From the NCBI GenBank assembly GCA_913061235.1, contig CAJXTB010000004.1:1-64000 (forward strand): a stretch of 64,000 nucleotides of DNA. The letters run 5' to 3'. Below the pieces are notes generated by a model. The model saw only the letters and a program-made list of their open reading frames with translations. It did not search any database and was not told where the DNA came from. The position numbers and the translations under genes are program-made. Every line of letters starts with the position of its first letter. Positions within the stretch are counted from its first letter, which is position 1. The stretch is from an uncultured Pseudomonadota bacterium. Its GTDB lineage: Bacteria; Myxococcota_A; UBA796; GCA-2862545. Of the stretch, positions 43,191-55,000 are shown in pieces.

Positions 43191-44888
43191 ATGGATGAGC
43201 GGCTTGAGGCCGGACGTTTACATTTGAGCAACGGAGAGCAAGCCGTCCGGCAAGGCTATCCGGATGATGCTCGGATGTATTTCGAGGCGGCCCTGCTTCA
43301 GTTTAGGGGGCCGGAGCTGCGGCTTGGCGAAGCGCACGCACTGCGTGGCTTGGCACAAGTGGCCACTGTTAACGGCGACCCTGGTGAAGCGGAGCGGTAT
43401 GCTCGTGGTGCGGTCAGTGGATACCGTGATCTGTTTAAACAGCTCGAGCAGATTGACCAAAGTGGCGTTTCCGAGGGGATGAAGAAGCAGGCTCGTATGG
43501 GTGAAGCTGCATCTTTGGTGCTACTCGGTGAGATTCTGGTCCGCCGCGGAGCTCGTGCGGACGCTCGAACAGCGCTTTCCCATGCTCGGGTATTGGGCTC
43601 GAAACTGGGTCACTTTGACGCTGTAGCGGGTGTGTGGAACATGCTGGCTCGCTTGGCCATGCGCGAAGGGCGGTACGAAGAAGCCCGGGACAGCATGGAC
43701 CGTGCTCTGGCGACGTACCGTGAGAACCGAAGTGTGGACGGAGAGGTAGGCACGCTGCTACTGATCGCCGAGCTGGAGCGCTTGCGCGGAGATATGAAGG
43801 CAGCACAGTCCGCGTTGGCCGTTGCCGGACCGAAGGCCAATCAGTCGAAGAACCCAATGTACGCGGGTCGAGTGATGGCGGCTTCTGGTGCACTTGCCCT
43901 TCAGTCGAAGGATCTGGATTCGGCAGAATCGTACTACAGTCTGGCCTTGCCTCTGGTTCGGGCAACCGGTGACCACGAGATGGAGGGCTACTGCCTGCTT
44001 GGCCTTGGAGAAGTTGCCAGCCGCTCGGGTCGAGGCGACGCCATGGACTGGCTCATTGAGGGAGCTGGTGTTCTGGCGGAGCTGGACCACCGACATGGCC
44101 TGGGTGGAGCCATGTTGCGCATCAGTGAGCATGCCCTGAAGCACGGCTACCCTCGCTTGGCCTTGGCCGCTGCGGAATGTGCTAGGCGCTGTTTCCGCAA
44201 GACAGATCCAGTCCGCTCTGTTGGACAGTCCGGACGCCTACTGGTCAAGTCTCTCGCCGCATTGGAAGCATGGCGTGCGGTATTGATGGTCAGTGCTTGG
44301 CGGGTGGACTTGGTTGGGAAGCAACACCCTACCGCCGTTGGGGTGTTGGATTTCTATCGTCAGCGTGCCCCTGCATCTTGGTGGGAGCGCATTCAGTCAT
44401 TGAGTGTTGACCAGAGAGCCCGCGCAGCGGTGCACGACATCACGCGAATTCTGGCGACTGTGTTGGACCAAGTCGGTGCACCGCCAGATGTTTGGGAAGA
44501 CAGCTCTGCTGCTGTGGCTGCAATTACGTCGCTGGCTCGTAAGAGTGGCGTGTCCCCAATGTCGGATACCGGCTTGGACGATACAGAGGTCCTGAGTTTG
44601 GATTCCCTCGAGGAAGAGCTTCCTGGTAGCTCCGATCCCGAGCAGGCCGTTTTGGTCTTGGAGGATGGTCAGGGAGGGGACATGATCTGGCAACGTCCTC
44701 CCAATGAGTTCGACCGTCCTCGTTCAGAGCGTTCTGCGAGTTCCGAGATCCCAACGATTCCGCCCATGGTGAACCCGTACGATGACCTAGACAAATTCCT
44801 CATCGAGACGCCTTTGCCGTCAACTCTGACAGCGTCGGACGACCTGTTGTTAGTCGTTGAAGAAGGCGAACCTGGGAGAACGTCATGA
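43191..44888 (+). CDS. TPR-repeat protein
   Basis: A 565-residue soluble protein. Residues ~5-360 are a run of tetratricopeptide-like helical pairs with phrases such as GYPDDARMYFEAALL, GRYEEARDSMDRALATY and DLDSAESYYSLALPL. The last ~150 residues are acidic and low-complexity (TEVLSLDSLEEELPGS). TPR arrays serve as protein-binding scaffolds. GGAG precedes the ATG. The stop overlaps the ATG of the next gene (ATGA), so the two products probably act together. Nothing ties it to the RNA upstream except position. Confidence 0.82.
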   Translation: MDERLEAGRLHLSNGEQAVRQGYPDDARMYFEAALLQFRGPELRLGEAHALRGLAQVATVNGDPGEAERYARGAVSGYRDLFKQLEQIDQSGVSEGMKKQARMGEAASLVLLGEILVRRGARADARTALSHARVLGSKLGHFDAVAGVWNMLARLAMREGRYEEARDSMDRALATYRENRSVDGEVGTLLLIAELERLRGDMKAAQSALAVAGPKANQSKNPMYAGRVMAASGALALQSKDLDSAESYYSLALPLVRATGDHEMEGYCLLGLGEVASRSGRGDAMDWLIEGAGVLAELDHRHGLGGAMLRISEHALKHGYPRLALAAAECARRCFRKTDPVRSVGQSGRLLVKSLAALEAWRAVLMVSAWRVDLVGKQHPTAVGVLDFYRQRAPASWWERIQSLSVDQRARAAVHDITRILATVLDQVGAPPDVWEDSSAAVAAITSLARKSGVSPMSDTGLDDTEVLSLDSLEEELPGSSDPEQAVLVLEDGQGGDMIWQRPPNEFDRPRSERSASSEIPTIPPMVNPYDDLDKFLIETPLPSTLTASDDLLLVVEEGEPGRTS

Positions 44889-45967
44889 GTGTGTTGGCAC
44901 CGTTTGCCCATGATGTCCGCGGCCGAGTCTATGTCACAGCTGATGGCCCCGAGGTCTATGCCTACTCCGGGGTTGACGACTCACCCCTGTGGAAGGATTT
45001 CGCCGACGGTATCGTCGTTGGATTGGCGATTAGCGGTGATCACGTCCTTGGCGTTGACTCCGACGGCCTATTGATTCGCTGGCGTATCTTCGATGGCCAA
45101 CGGGTCGACGTCACGTCGAGTAATGTGTCGTGTCGTGGCATTGCGGCGGACAACTACGGAGGACTGGCTCTACTGACGGACTTTGGAGTTCGCATCTTGG
45201 GCGCAGGCGGCCAGGTTGTTGACGCTCCAGTAGCAGGAGCGACTTCTGTCGCGAAAGATTCCAGTGGCAGTCGCATCGTTGTGACCACCGAAGATGGGCG
45301 GCTGGTCTGGATTGATGCGCTAACGGGCTCTGTGACTGGCGAAGTGATTGTGCCAGCTCCAGCGCACATGGCCACGTGGTCGAGCCAAGGCTCCTGGGTG
45401 GTTGGTGCTGCCGATAAGCTCTTGGTGATTGCCGCAGACCCCACGGAGAGCGCCGTTGTGTCGATGTTCGCTCCGGGGGGGCCTGTAGAAGCGGTTGCCG
45501 TCTCAGCTGATGGCTGGCTTTTGGCCGCACGAGTGGGGGCGAACGATGTCGCGTTGCTCACCTCTACTACGGGCGAAACACTCGCAACGGTCGGCTACAA
45601 CCGGCCTGTTGGCGGAGTCTTCTTTGGCCCGGATACCTGGCTTGCAATCGCACTTGAATACGCGGATGTGAACCGCATTGAGCTTGGTGCCGGTCGCCTC
45701 ACCCGGAACGGTCCAGGTCTCGGCCGAAGCTCCGACCCGTGGGCCACCAAGCTCAAGCTGGATTCGGGGCGTGTGCGCGGTGCTTTGGCGCGAAGCCGAG
45801 CGGGTGGCGCCCCCGTAGCAATGCGGGTGGAGCGTCAGACTCCGGGCACGTACGAAAGCGAAACCGCAGGGCGCCCAAAGTGGGTGCTTCCTGCGGTGAT
45901 TGCTGCCGTAGTGGTGATGATGTGCAGCTGCTCGTCATGCTGCGGCATCTTCATGTACACCCGCTAG
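44885..45967 (+). CDS. Tail-anchored beta-propeller protein
   Basis: A 360-residue protein whose first ~290 residues are WD40/PQQ-like blades (VVGLAISGDHVLGVDSDG, SVAKDSSGSRIVVTTEDG, AVAVSADGWLLAARVG). A linker leads to one C-terminal transmembrane helix (VLPAVIAAVVVMMC) followed by an unusual Cys-rich tail CSCSSCCG. There is no signal peptide, so the propeller should face the cytoplasm. It is translationally coupled to the TPR gene. A scaffold role is inferred. Confidence 0.75.
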   Translation: MSVLAPFAHDVRGRVYVTADGPEVYAYSGVDDSPLWKDFADGIVVGLAISGDHVLGVDSDGLLIRWRIFDGQRVDVTSSNVSCRGIAADNYGGLALLTDFGVRILGAGGQVVDAPVAGATSVAKDSSGSRIVVTTEDGRLVWIDALTGSVTGEVIVPAPAHMATWSSQGSWVVGAADKLLVIAADPTESAVVSMFAPGGPVEAVAVSADGWLLAARVGANDVALLTSTTGETLATVGYNRPVGGVFFGPDTWLAIALEYADVNRIELGAGRLTRNGPGLGRSSDPWATKLKLDSGRVRGALARSRAGGAPVAMRVERQTPGTYESETAGRPKWVLPAVIAAVVVMMCSCSSCCGIFMYTR

Positions 45968-45971
45968 CTAC

Positions 45972-46487
45972 CTACTGAACAGCACAGCTGTCGGCAAGAC
46001 TCGAGACGGTCGCGGGGCCAATGCCGGTGACTCGGACGAGGTCGTTGCAGCTCGCGAACGGTCCATTGGTCGTGCGGTCTTGGACAATGGCGCTGGCCTT
46101 TGTGGCTCCAACACCCGGCAAGCGCTGAAGCTCACTCGCGGATGCTGCATTGACGTTGATTCGCGGGCCGGCTGCAACCGGCGCAGCGGCAGGGGCTGGA
46201 GCATTTGTTGCCGCATTGGGTGCGGGGGCTGCGCCGTCGCCAAGCGACACGTGATCACGAAGTCCCTCGAGCGTCGCTGCACCAATTCCCGGTACATTGT
46301 CGAGGTCCGCTACTGAACCGAAGGGGCCATTTTCTCCCCGGTAGGTCACAATCGCCTGGGCCTTGCTCGGACCGATACCGGGAAGGGAGTCCAGCTCCGA
46401 GACACCAGCTGTGTTGATGTCCACAGGATTGGCCATCGCGAAGGGCGCGAACAGGAAGAGCATCAGGGTCAGGACGATGCGGAACAT
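45972..46487 (-). CDS. Secreted double helix-hairpin-helix (ComEA-like) protein
   Basis: A 171-residue protein with a signal peptide (FRIVLTLMLFLFAPFAMA). It has two ComEA-type HhH domains, DINTAGVSELDSLPGIGPSK and NVNAASASELQRLPGVGATK, separated by an Ala/Pro linker. HhH domains bind DNA without sequence preference, and ComEA binds incoming DNA in the periplasm. It is last in a four-gene minus-strand operon with a ComEC-like hydrolase, which strengthens a DNA-uptake or extracellular-DNA role. Confidence 0.85.
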   Translation of the reverse strand: MFRIVLTLMLFLFAPFAMANPVDINTAGVSELDSLPGIGPSKAQAIVTYRGENGPFGSVADLDNVPGIGAATLEGLRDHVSLGDGAAPAPNAATNAPAPAAAPVAAGPRINVNAASASELQRLPGVGATKASAIVQDRTTNGPFASCNDLVRVTGIGPATVSSLADSCAVQ

Positions 46488-46500
46488 AGGAAACTCCCGT

Positions 46501-46725
46501 TCAGAGGTCGATACTGTCGCCCGGAGGGCTGTTTTTACGCAACCGGTCTAAGCGTGCTTGCGCGTCGCTTGAATCGGTGGGTACGCGAGTCAAGGCTACC
46601 TTGAGACGGGTGCCTTCGGTAGTGCCTGCGGGGAGCGCTGACACGTCAAGGTGCAGCATTGTTCCCGCGAACTCCACGATTGCGGTGGTCCCTTCGATTC
46701 GGTCGACGGTCATCATCAATTCCAT
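46501..46725 (-). CDS. DUF3006-family protein
   Basis: A 74-residue protein with the DUF3006 pattern TVDRIEGTTAIVEFAG and LPAGTTEGTRLKV, which forms a small beta-barrel. These are typically found next to ComEC/Rec2-type metallo-beta-lactamase proteins, as here. GAGGAG precedes the ATG. It is 13 bp from both neighbours on the same strand, so it is in the operon. The function is unknown. Confidence 0.8.
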   Translation of the reverse strand: MELMMTVDRIEGTTAIVEFAGTMLHLDVSALPAGTTEGTRLKVALTRVPTDSSDAQARLDRLRKNSPPGDSIDL

Positions 46726-46737
46726 GGGGCAGCTCCT

Positions 46738-47811
46738 CTATTGGCGTCGGGCATCGCGTCGCTCCTTGCGGTCGCGCTTACGGCGTTCTCTTGGCGTCAG
46801 CGGTGGTTCGACGGGAACAACTCGTACACCGGACAGTGACATGCCGGAGGTGGAGGTCTCGGCCGGGCCGGCAGGTTCCGTGACCGTCTGCAGAACTGGT
46901 CGAGTGTGAATGTCTACGGTGGTGGCCACGATGGACGGGGCACCAATCTCACGCATCGCTCTGGGCTCAACGGTGATGCCGGTGAAGTTGCCAAGCTCAA
47001 GCATCTCGACTGTCGTTCCGTCGCTGATGGCGCGGATGTGGCCCGATTGGTCTGTCCGGTAGACAAGAGCCCCAGCGCTGTTCAGACGCTCGAGGGCCTC
47101 GGGGGCGGGGTGGCCGTAACGATTGTCTTCGCCGCATGAGATGACGGCAATCGGAGGATTCACCGTGCGCAGGAAAGAGGTCGAGCTGCTGTGGTCGCTG
47201 CCGTGGTGTGCGACCTTTAGAACGTCGATGCTAGGCAGGCTTTGACGCGAGATGAGGCCTTCCGTAGGTTCCTCGGCGTCGCCCGTGAAGAGAAAGTCCA
47301 TCTCGCCATGGGTAAGGACGACCACTACCGAGTTGCTGTTCAAGTCTGAACGGGTGTCTCGCAGCAGCGTGTCGCCGGGAAGAATCACGTTCATGACCGC
47401 TTCGTCACCGAGCTTGAGCTCCATACCGGTGCGGCCGCTGCGGTAAGGAATTCCCAGCTCTTCGACCGCAACCATCAGCTTGGCGTACGTCTGAGTGGTG
47501 TGGGGCATGCCGTTGTCGATGTACAAGCCAACGGGCATGCTGCGTAGCACTTCCTCCATCCCACCCATGTGGTCGGCATGGGGATGGCTGACGATTACCA
47601 AGTCGAGGCTCGTCACATCCAGTGCCGCGAGCTGTGCTGCAACGCGTGCCCGTTTGATACCAGCGTCGATCAGGACGGCCTTACCGCCGGCGCGGATGAG
47701 CATGGCATCACCCTGACCGACGTCTAAGAAGTCAACCGTCAGCTCCCCAGCGAGGGAAACGGATGGACAGCATATGGCCGCGGCCAAGAGTGCGTGGAGA
47801 AAGCTTCTCAC
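46738..47811 (-). CDS. Secreted ComEC/Rec2-like metallo-beta-lactamase-fold hydrolase
   Basis: A 357-residue protein with a signal peptide (SFLHALLAAAICCPSVSLAG). VDFLDVGQGDAMLI and the zinc motif SHPHADHMGG are diagnostic of the ComEC C-terminal hydrolase family, and FTGDAEEPTE and KVAHHGSDHS supply further ligands. It lacks the ComEC channel, so it is a free-standing periplasmic nuclease/phosphodiesterase-like protein. The GTG at 47811 overlaps the upstream stop as GTGA, which decides the start. DUF3006 and HhH partners follow. Confidence 0.87.
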   Translation of the reverse strand: MRSFLHALLAAAICCPSVSLAGELTVDFLDVGQGDAMLIRAGGKAVLIDAGIKRARVAAQLAALDVTSLDLVIVSHPHADHMGGMEEVLRSMPVGLYIDNGMPHTTQTYAKLMVAVEELGIPYRSGRTGMELKLGDEAVMNVILPGDTLLRDTRSDLNSNSVVVVLTHGEMDFLFTGDAEEPTEGLISRQSLPSIDVLKVAHHGSDHSSSTSFLRTVNPPIAVISCGEDNRYGHPAPEALERLNSAGALVYRTDQSGHIRAISDGTTVEMLELGNFTGITVEPRAMREIGAPSIVATTVDIHTRPVLQTVTEPAGPAETSTSGMSLSGVRVVPVEPPLTPRERRKRDRKERRDARRQ

Positions 47812-48953
47812 AGCGGCCGAGTGAAGATGTTGCGGTTGGTGTAGTCGTAGGATGCGACGAACCACTGCCCTTCGGTGTAGGCGATTTCGTTGTGGTATCC
47901 GAGAGCTTGGCTCTCACCGCCGATGGATTCAGTGGTGAAGCTACCGCCTGCTTCACGCGCAATGCGCATGTCGTTGAACTGGCCGTCAAAGTAGACAATG
48001 CCAATACCTTCGGTGTCTCGGAAGACTTCCGTGTCGGCGCCGACGTAGGCGTCGGTGTCCACTGAGAAGGTCTGCCAGCTGGCGCCGTCTCGGCGTGCCA
48101 GCTCAAGGTCTTGCTCGGCCATGTTGTGGTAGGCGATGAGCAATGTTGTGCCATCTGTCCACATGGAGGGCCACTGTCCGACGCCGCCGGTCTCAACAGT
48201 GGTGTGGGTGTAGGCTCCTGGGAACCCTTCGAGAAGCTCTAGCGAGCCGCGCACGGCGTCATGGAACGCGATGTATTCAGTGCCGTCTTCAATCATCAAA
48301 CGGGCGTAAGAGCCGACGTTTGCGTCGATTGTGGCGCCAGCTTCGTCCGTTCCATCTTCGCCCTCAAAAGCGACTTCGCTCGACCAGGTGTCGTCACCGG
48401 TGCGGCGTGCAACCTTGAGGGTACCGTTTCCGGTGTCTTGGTAGGCGATGACGGGGGAGTTGTCGGCGTCTAGGGCAAGACTGGCCCAGCGACCGGCGTC
48501 GGGATTGATGCCATCTCCGGCGTCAACGCGCTCCAACGTCCAGACGCCACCTTGGCGCAATGCGGCCCAGAGTTGTCCTTGAGTGGAGTAGTAGGCCACC
48601 CACACATCACCATTGTCGACCACAGCCAACGACGTGTGGAGGCCAAGGTCACCGGGATCGAGTCCTTGAGAGTCGGGGTAGCCGTCGACCTGTTCATGGG
48701 TCCACCAGACTTCGCCATCATTGCGGACTTCGCCAATTCCAAAGCCCAATGCACCGCGGTCGCGGTCGTAGTAGGACGTGACCAATCGGCCATCTGGAGC
48801 GACGCCCATTGAGAGCCATTGGCCGTGGTCATTGACCAGGGCTTCTGGAGCGGTGAGCGGCGTATAGTTTACGTCGTTCCGGCAATTACAGCCAGCAAGC
48901 AGCGCGCTTGTCGCTAGGGCAGCTAGGCTGTGGAACAGTACGCGATGGGTCAT
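47808..48953 (-). CDS. Beta-propeller lipoprotein
   Basis: A 381-residue lipoprotein; signal LFHSLAALATSALLAGC contains the lipobox LAGC. The rest is a repeated beta-strand pattern with phrases such as NGDVWVAYYSTQGQLWAA, NSPVIAYQDTGNGTLKVA and TTLLIAYHNMAEQDLELA, a sialidase- or propeller-like fold. ATG 48953 has GGAG upstream; the open frame to 49007 is not used. It heads the operon with the ComEC-like, DUF3006 and HhH genes. A binding rather than catalytic role is inferred. Confidence 0.8.
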   Translation of the reverse strand: MTHRVLFHSLAALATSALLAGCNCRNDVNYTPLTAPEALVNDHGQWLSMGVAPDGRLVTSYYDRDRGALGFGIGEVRNDGEVWWTHEQVDGYPDSQGLDPGDLGLHTSLAVVDNGDVWVAYYSTQGQLWAALRQGGVWTLERVDAGDGINPDAGRWASLALDADNSPVIAYQDTGNGTLKVARRTGDDTWSSEVAFEGEDGTDEAGATIDANVGSYARLMIEDGTEYIAFHDAVRGSLELLEGFPGAYTHTTVETGGVGQWPSMWTDGTTLLIAYHNMAEQDLELARRDGASWQTFSVDTDAYVGADTEVFRDTEGIGIVYFDGQFNDMRIAREAGGSFTTESIGGESQALGYHNEIAYTEGQWFVASYDYTNRNIFTRPL

Positions 48954-49019
48954 GACGACTCCGAAGTCGAGGGGCCACAACTTGCCACCCCATGTTGCCG
49001 CTGTCAACGGACAGAACGG

Positions 49020-52000
49020 CTAGATCTGGTACTCGGCTTGGACTTCGGTGAGGAGGTCAGCAACCGTTTCTGCCGTAGCCAATAGCTGCTCTTCGGTGTG
49101 GGTGCTCGACAAGAAGAAGCGCAGACGGGCCGAGTCGTCAGCCACTGCTGGATAGACGATGGGCTGCACGTTGATGCCTTGGTCTTGCAAGCGCTGTGAC
49201 AGCACCAATGCATGCATCGAGTTTCCAGTCACAACCGGGATAACGCCGGACTCGCCATTCGCAGGCCCGGTGTCCATGCCACGCTTTTCAAGGGCGGAGT
49301 GGAACACCTTCGCGTTCTGCTGCAACTTGATGGGACGCCATGGCTCTTCGAGCATGAGCCGAAGAGAGGACAGCGCAGCGATGCCATTCGCCGCGGTAAG
49401 ACCTGCCGAGAAGACAAACCCAGGACCGGTGTACTTGAGGTACTCGATGAGGGTCTTGCTGGCGCAAATCCAGCCGCCACAGGAAGACAGCGACTTGGAG
49501 AGCGTGCCCATCCATAGATCGACTTCTCTTCCGTCAATGCCGAAGTGCTCGCCAATGCCGCGGCCAGTCTCGCCAATCACGCCGAAGCTATGGGCTTCGT
49601 CGACGAACAAGATGCAGCCGTACTTCTTCTTGAGGGCGATGTAGGAGGGCAGGTCACAGATGTCACCGTCCATGGAGTACACGCCTTCAACGGCGATGCA
49701 GACGCGACGGTAGTGGCCGCGTAGCTGCTTGAGCTGACGTTCGAGGTCGGCGGGGTCGTCGTGCTTGAACGGACGGCGAGCCGCTCCGGACAGGCGCATG
49801 CCCTGGAAGGCCGAGTCATGAATCAGCTCGTCATGGAGGAACAGGTCTTCTTCGTTGAACAGGTGGCCGAGGGTGGTGACGTTTGTGGCGTGACCAGCAG
49901 TGAAGACCAATGCGGCTTCTGCGCCCTGGGCGGCTGCGAGTTCACGCTCCAGCTCTCCGTGGAAGGGGCGTTCGCCTGAGGCAACGCGGCTTGCGCTGAC
50001 CGAGGTACCGTACAGAGCCACGGCCTCCTGAACGTCTTTGGTGACGCGCTCGTCACCGGACAATCCGATGTAGTTGTACGAGCTGTAGTTGACGAGCTCG
50101 CGGCCTTCGACGGAAGTGGTGTTGGCCGCTGTTCCGTCGTGGACAGCGAAGAATGGATTGCGCAGACCAATGAGCGTAGCCCCTTCGAGGCGCTGAAACA
50201 GATCCTGAATCTCTGGCCACTTGTCAGGCGTGAAGCTGACCGGGTCAAACGTGGGCAGCTCTTCGACGCCGTCGATGGTGCGAAGCTCTGCGACCAAGTC
50301 TTCGGCCATGGCAATGGGCTTGCCATCGAGAGTGCGCAGGACGATGGTTCCGGTGAAGCGGTCGTCCTTTGCGGGGCCAAAGTGCACGCTGGCGATGAGC
50401 TCGCCCTCTGGCAGGGGAGCGAGCTGGACGTAGCGGCCGAGAGCGACGGGGGTTCCGGCGCGACCGTACCGAGTCCAAGCGACGTAGGCAGACAGCTGCA
50501 TGGCACTGTCGAGGGCCAGCGGGTCCACGTGGAAGCGGTCTCGGTTCGTTCCTGGAATCCACTCGCGTGGCGTCCCTGTGCGAACTTTTCCGCTCACAAA
50601 GTCAGTACCTACCGCGTCAATCGATGTGATTCCGGCGAGCATTGGACCATGGAAGGTGAAGTCGTAGAACTCGCTGAGGCTACGCTCCGGTGCGGCGCCA
50701 CCTGTGGGCATGTCCGGCATGTCGATGTCACCGGCGAACGGGCGGACGCGGGCTTGGTAGGCCATGGCACCGCGCTCACCACGCCGAAGTTCGGCGCGGT
50801 CACCACGGACTGATGTGCGTACCAGAACGGGCTCGTCGACCACAACACCTTGGTACAGCTTGAGGTTCTCGATCACGAAGGCGGGGCCCGGATTCGTGAT
50901 GCGGACCAATGCGTCAGCGGCGCTGGCGAGGGGCAACACGGGATGCCCTTCGATGGCGTGGTCCAACAAGAACGGGTGGCTCTCGATGGTCAGGGTCTCG
51001 CTAAACGAGGCCGAACGCAGTGACGTGGGCAGGTTGCGACCGTGGGTACGGATGCCGCGTCCGGTGCGCAAGTCGTCCATCAGGGTGTCGAGACCGACGG
51101 TGGGACCGGTAAAGTCGACGCCTTCGGCACGCATGGCTGCCTGAATGGCGGCGGGAATGCTGGTGACCATGTCCGAGTCGGTCCAGGGACCAAACTCGGC
51201 GACAACACCGCGTGGGTCCGAACCGGCGATGGCGGCTACCAGGGCGTTGGCAGCGGCGTAGTCTGCTTGGTGGCGGTTGCCGAAGCGGCCGGCCCAAGAG
51301 CCGATCACGAGTCCGACTTGAAGTGTGGTGTCGGTCGCGGCGAGCAGGTTGAGCCAGCCGTCGATCTTGACCGAGCGGGCCAGAGCACCGAGAGCGGGGT
51401 CGACAGAGCCGAGAGGACCGTCGGCGAGAACACCTGCGGCGTGGACCGTTGCCGTGACTCCACGGTCACCGATTGCGGCGATGAGAGCTGCGCGGTCTGT
51501 GACATCCACGCGGATATGGCTGGCTTTTCCGGCGTCGATGAGGGCTTGTGAGTCAGCTCCGGGGTCTCCGCGACCGAGCAGTAGAACGGTAGCGCCGACG
51601 TCGGCGAACTTCTGCGCGAGGCGCGCGCCGATTCCGCGCGTACCACCGGTGATAGCGACGACGTCATCTCCGGTTGGAGTAAAGCGTACGTCGGTCTCTT
51701 CGACCTTTTGCATGGCTAGGACGGAACGGCCGTTGCTGTCGAACTTGACGTCTGTCGACGTATCTGAGCGGGACCACTCGGTGACAACGTGCTTGGCAAC
51801 GGCAGCGTCGCCAATGCCGTGTTCAATAGCGATGGCCTTTGCGACGGCGTTTGGCCACTCGCGCGGGATGCTGCGAACCACACCGCACGAGCCGTAGGAC
51901 CAGCGGTCTCGGGCCGATCGAACGTACAGAACGTCTGGCTTAGACGACACGAAGCTGCCCAAGGTCTCGATGAGCTCGGCTTCGAACTGGGGACGGCTGG

Positions 52001-55000
52001 CGGTTCCGGCGACGACATCGGAGATGGCGACTGGGGCGTGGTGAACGTCGACGAACACAGCGACGTCAGGCGTGTCGTCTTGGATGGTGTGCCCCGCGGC
52101 GATGAAGGCATCGCGGACGGCGTGGGCCAAGGGGCTGTTGCCGTGGACCACTACGCGACGGCCAGCTTCAATGGGGCGGGGTGGTAGGTCGTCGCTTGCG
52201 CCGGACTGCCACACAGGGGCGAACGACTCCAGCGGGGCGTCATCGTCGATGATTTCGCCGCCTTCGCCTTGGCTGCGTCGGACGAAGTCGATGATGTCTT
52301 CGACAGACGGCCGGTTGATGAGCAGCTCTTGCGGAATGCCAGGTAGACCCGGGAAGGCGTCTGCGAGGCCCGTTGCCAAGTCGTTGACCATCAACGAGTC
52401 GAAGCCGAGGTCGTTGATCAAGCCCATCTCGGGACGAACTGCGGTGCGCGGGTATGCACTGACCTTGGAGATGACGCCAATGACGCCGTCTGCTGTGGGG
52501 TCTCCGGAGTCGGTCGTCTCGGGGGCGTTGTCCGCGGCCTGTACCACCACAGAGTCGTCAGCGACGGAGCCAGTTCCGGTAGCAAGCTTGGCGCGAATCT
52601 GCGGCTTGTCCTTGATGGCCCAGTACTTTTGGCGAGGGAGGACTTCTGGTGGGACCGATGTGACGGGGGCAACCGCTGTGATGGCGCGTGCATCGACGTT
52701 GACGCCTGCGGCCCAGAGTCGAGCGATGCCTTCGAGCACAGAGGCGCCGCCGTCTTCGTCCTTCATGCCGGCGAGGTTGAAGATGCCTCGAAGGGCGCCC
52801 TTGTCGAGGGTTCCGCGTGCAAACGCACCCAGAGGACCACCGGCTCCGACCTGGATGAACACATTGGCTTCGGCGTCGATGCACTGCTGTAGCGCTCCGA
52901 CGAAGTTGACCGGAGAGATGGCATGGCGCGCGAACACATCACGGGCTGCTGCTGCGTCTGCATAGGGGGATGACGCGATTCCGGAAGCGACAGTGACGAC
53001 GGGGTCGTGAATGTCGAGGTCCGCGAGCAGTGGTCCCGAGTCGAGGGATGCGAGCACGGGGCTGTGGAATGCGTGCGAGACCTTGAGCGGAACGGCCTTA
53101 ATCTCGGCGGCCAGGGCGGCGTCTACGACGGCCTTGACAGCGTCATCTGTGCCGCTGATGACGAGCTGGCGCGGATGGTTGATGTTGGCGATGACGGCGC
53201 CGTCGACGAGCAGGCTCTTGACGGTGTCAACGTCGGACATGATGGCGGCCATTGCACCGTGGGGACCGGGAAGGTCTGCCATGGCGCGGCCACGACGGGA
53301 GACGAAGCGCGCAGCGTCCGAGGCGGAGAGGACGCCACCAGCGACGGCTGCGGTGAACTCACCCAGGGAGTGACCGGTCACGACCGTGGGGGTGACGCCT
53401 ACCGAGGACAACAAGTGGGTCAGTCCGACGCCTGCGGCGAGCAAGACCGGTTGCTGGTTGGCGGTGTTGGTCAGCTCAGCGTCCGCAACATCATCGCTGA
53501 CTGGAGTGACTCTGCGGGCCGGGTACAGCAGGTGGGTGAGTGGAACGGAGAGCTCGTCGCCCAGTGCGTTCTCGAGGCCATCGAGCGTGTGGCCGATGAT
53601 GGGGAACCGCTCAAGGGCATCCGACAGCATGCCAGTCCGCTGGGAGCCTTGGCCCGGGTAGAGGAAGGCGACCTTGGCCGGGGAGTCCCAAGTACCGGAG
53701 AATGAACCCGAGGCGTAGCCCTTGTCGGCGAACGACTGGAGCTTCTCGGCAAGGTCGGCAACGGAGTCTGCGACGATAGCCAAGCGCGAAGCTTGTGGAC
53801 GGCGAATGGCCCAGGAGCGTGCGACGCCGGCGACAGATGCATTGGGCGCGTTGGACAGCCAAGCCGCCGTGCGTGCGGCAACGTCTTTGAGAGTCGCTTC
53901 GTCTGGAGCGCTTAGGCAGACGACCTCGGACTGCTCGACACTTGGAGCGGTGACCGGAGCGTTCGACAAGACCAAGTGGGCGTTGGTGCCGCCGAAACCA
54001 AAGGAGCTGACGCCAGCGATTCGTTCGTCGCTGTCCCAGGACTTGGCCTGCTTGGGCAAGTAGAAGCCCGAGTCTTCGATGCGTAGCTCAGGCTTGGCTT
54101 CTTCGAAACCGGCCATTGGCGGGATGACCTTGGCGTAGATGGCCATGGCGGTGCGAATCATGCCGGCAATGCCTGCGGCACTCATGGTGTGGCCGATGTT
54201 GGCCTTGGCCGAGCCGATGGCTGCCTCGGAGACGTGGCTACCTAGGGCCTTTCGCAGGGCGTTGAACTCGGCAATGTCGCCAACAGTGGTGCCTGTTCCG
54301 TGGGTCTCGACGTAGCCAACTGAGCTGCCGTCACGAGAGGCGTCCTTCCAAGCGTCCTGAACAACTTCGACCTGTCCGGCTTCAACCGGAGCCATGGGAC
54401 CGTCGCCGCGACCATCGTTGTTGAAGGCAGCGCCGTCGATGAGGGCGTAGATTCGGTCGCCGTCACGTTCAGCGTCTTCGAGTCGCTTGAGGAAGAGTGC
54501 GCCAGCGCCGTCTCCTTGAATGAAGCCGTCCGCGCTCTTGTCGAATGGACGGCAACGGCCGACCTCGCTCATGGCACCGATACGCGAGAAGGCGACGTAG
54601 TTGTCGGGCGTGATCTGTAGGTAGGCGCCGCCAACGAGAGCGGCATCGATGGAGCCGTCACGCAGCTGCTTGACCGCGGAGGTCGCGGCGATCAGACCAC
54701 TGGCACATGCAGCATCTACGGTGAAGGCAGGACCGTGTAGGTCGAGCTCTTGGGCAACCGCTGCGGCGACCATGTTCGCCAAGGCACCAGGGGCGGTGTA
54801 GGGGCGTGACGGGACCATACGATTGACGGCGTTGGCCAGTGCTTCGAGGTCTTCGGGGGCGTCTCCAAAGCGACCTTCAGCCATGAGCTGTGCCATGATT
54901 CGTCCGCCCATCATGGAGCGGTACTCACTGGCGGTGATGCCGATGTACACGCCGGTCTTGTGCGGCATGTCTGACGGGGCGCGGCCAGAGTCTTGGATGG

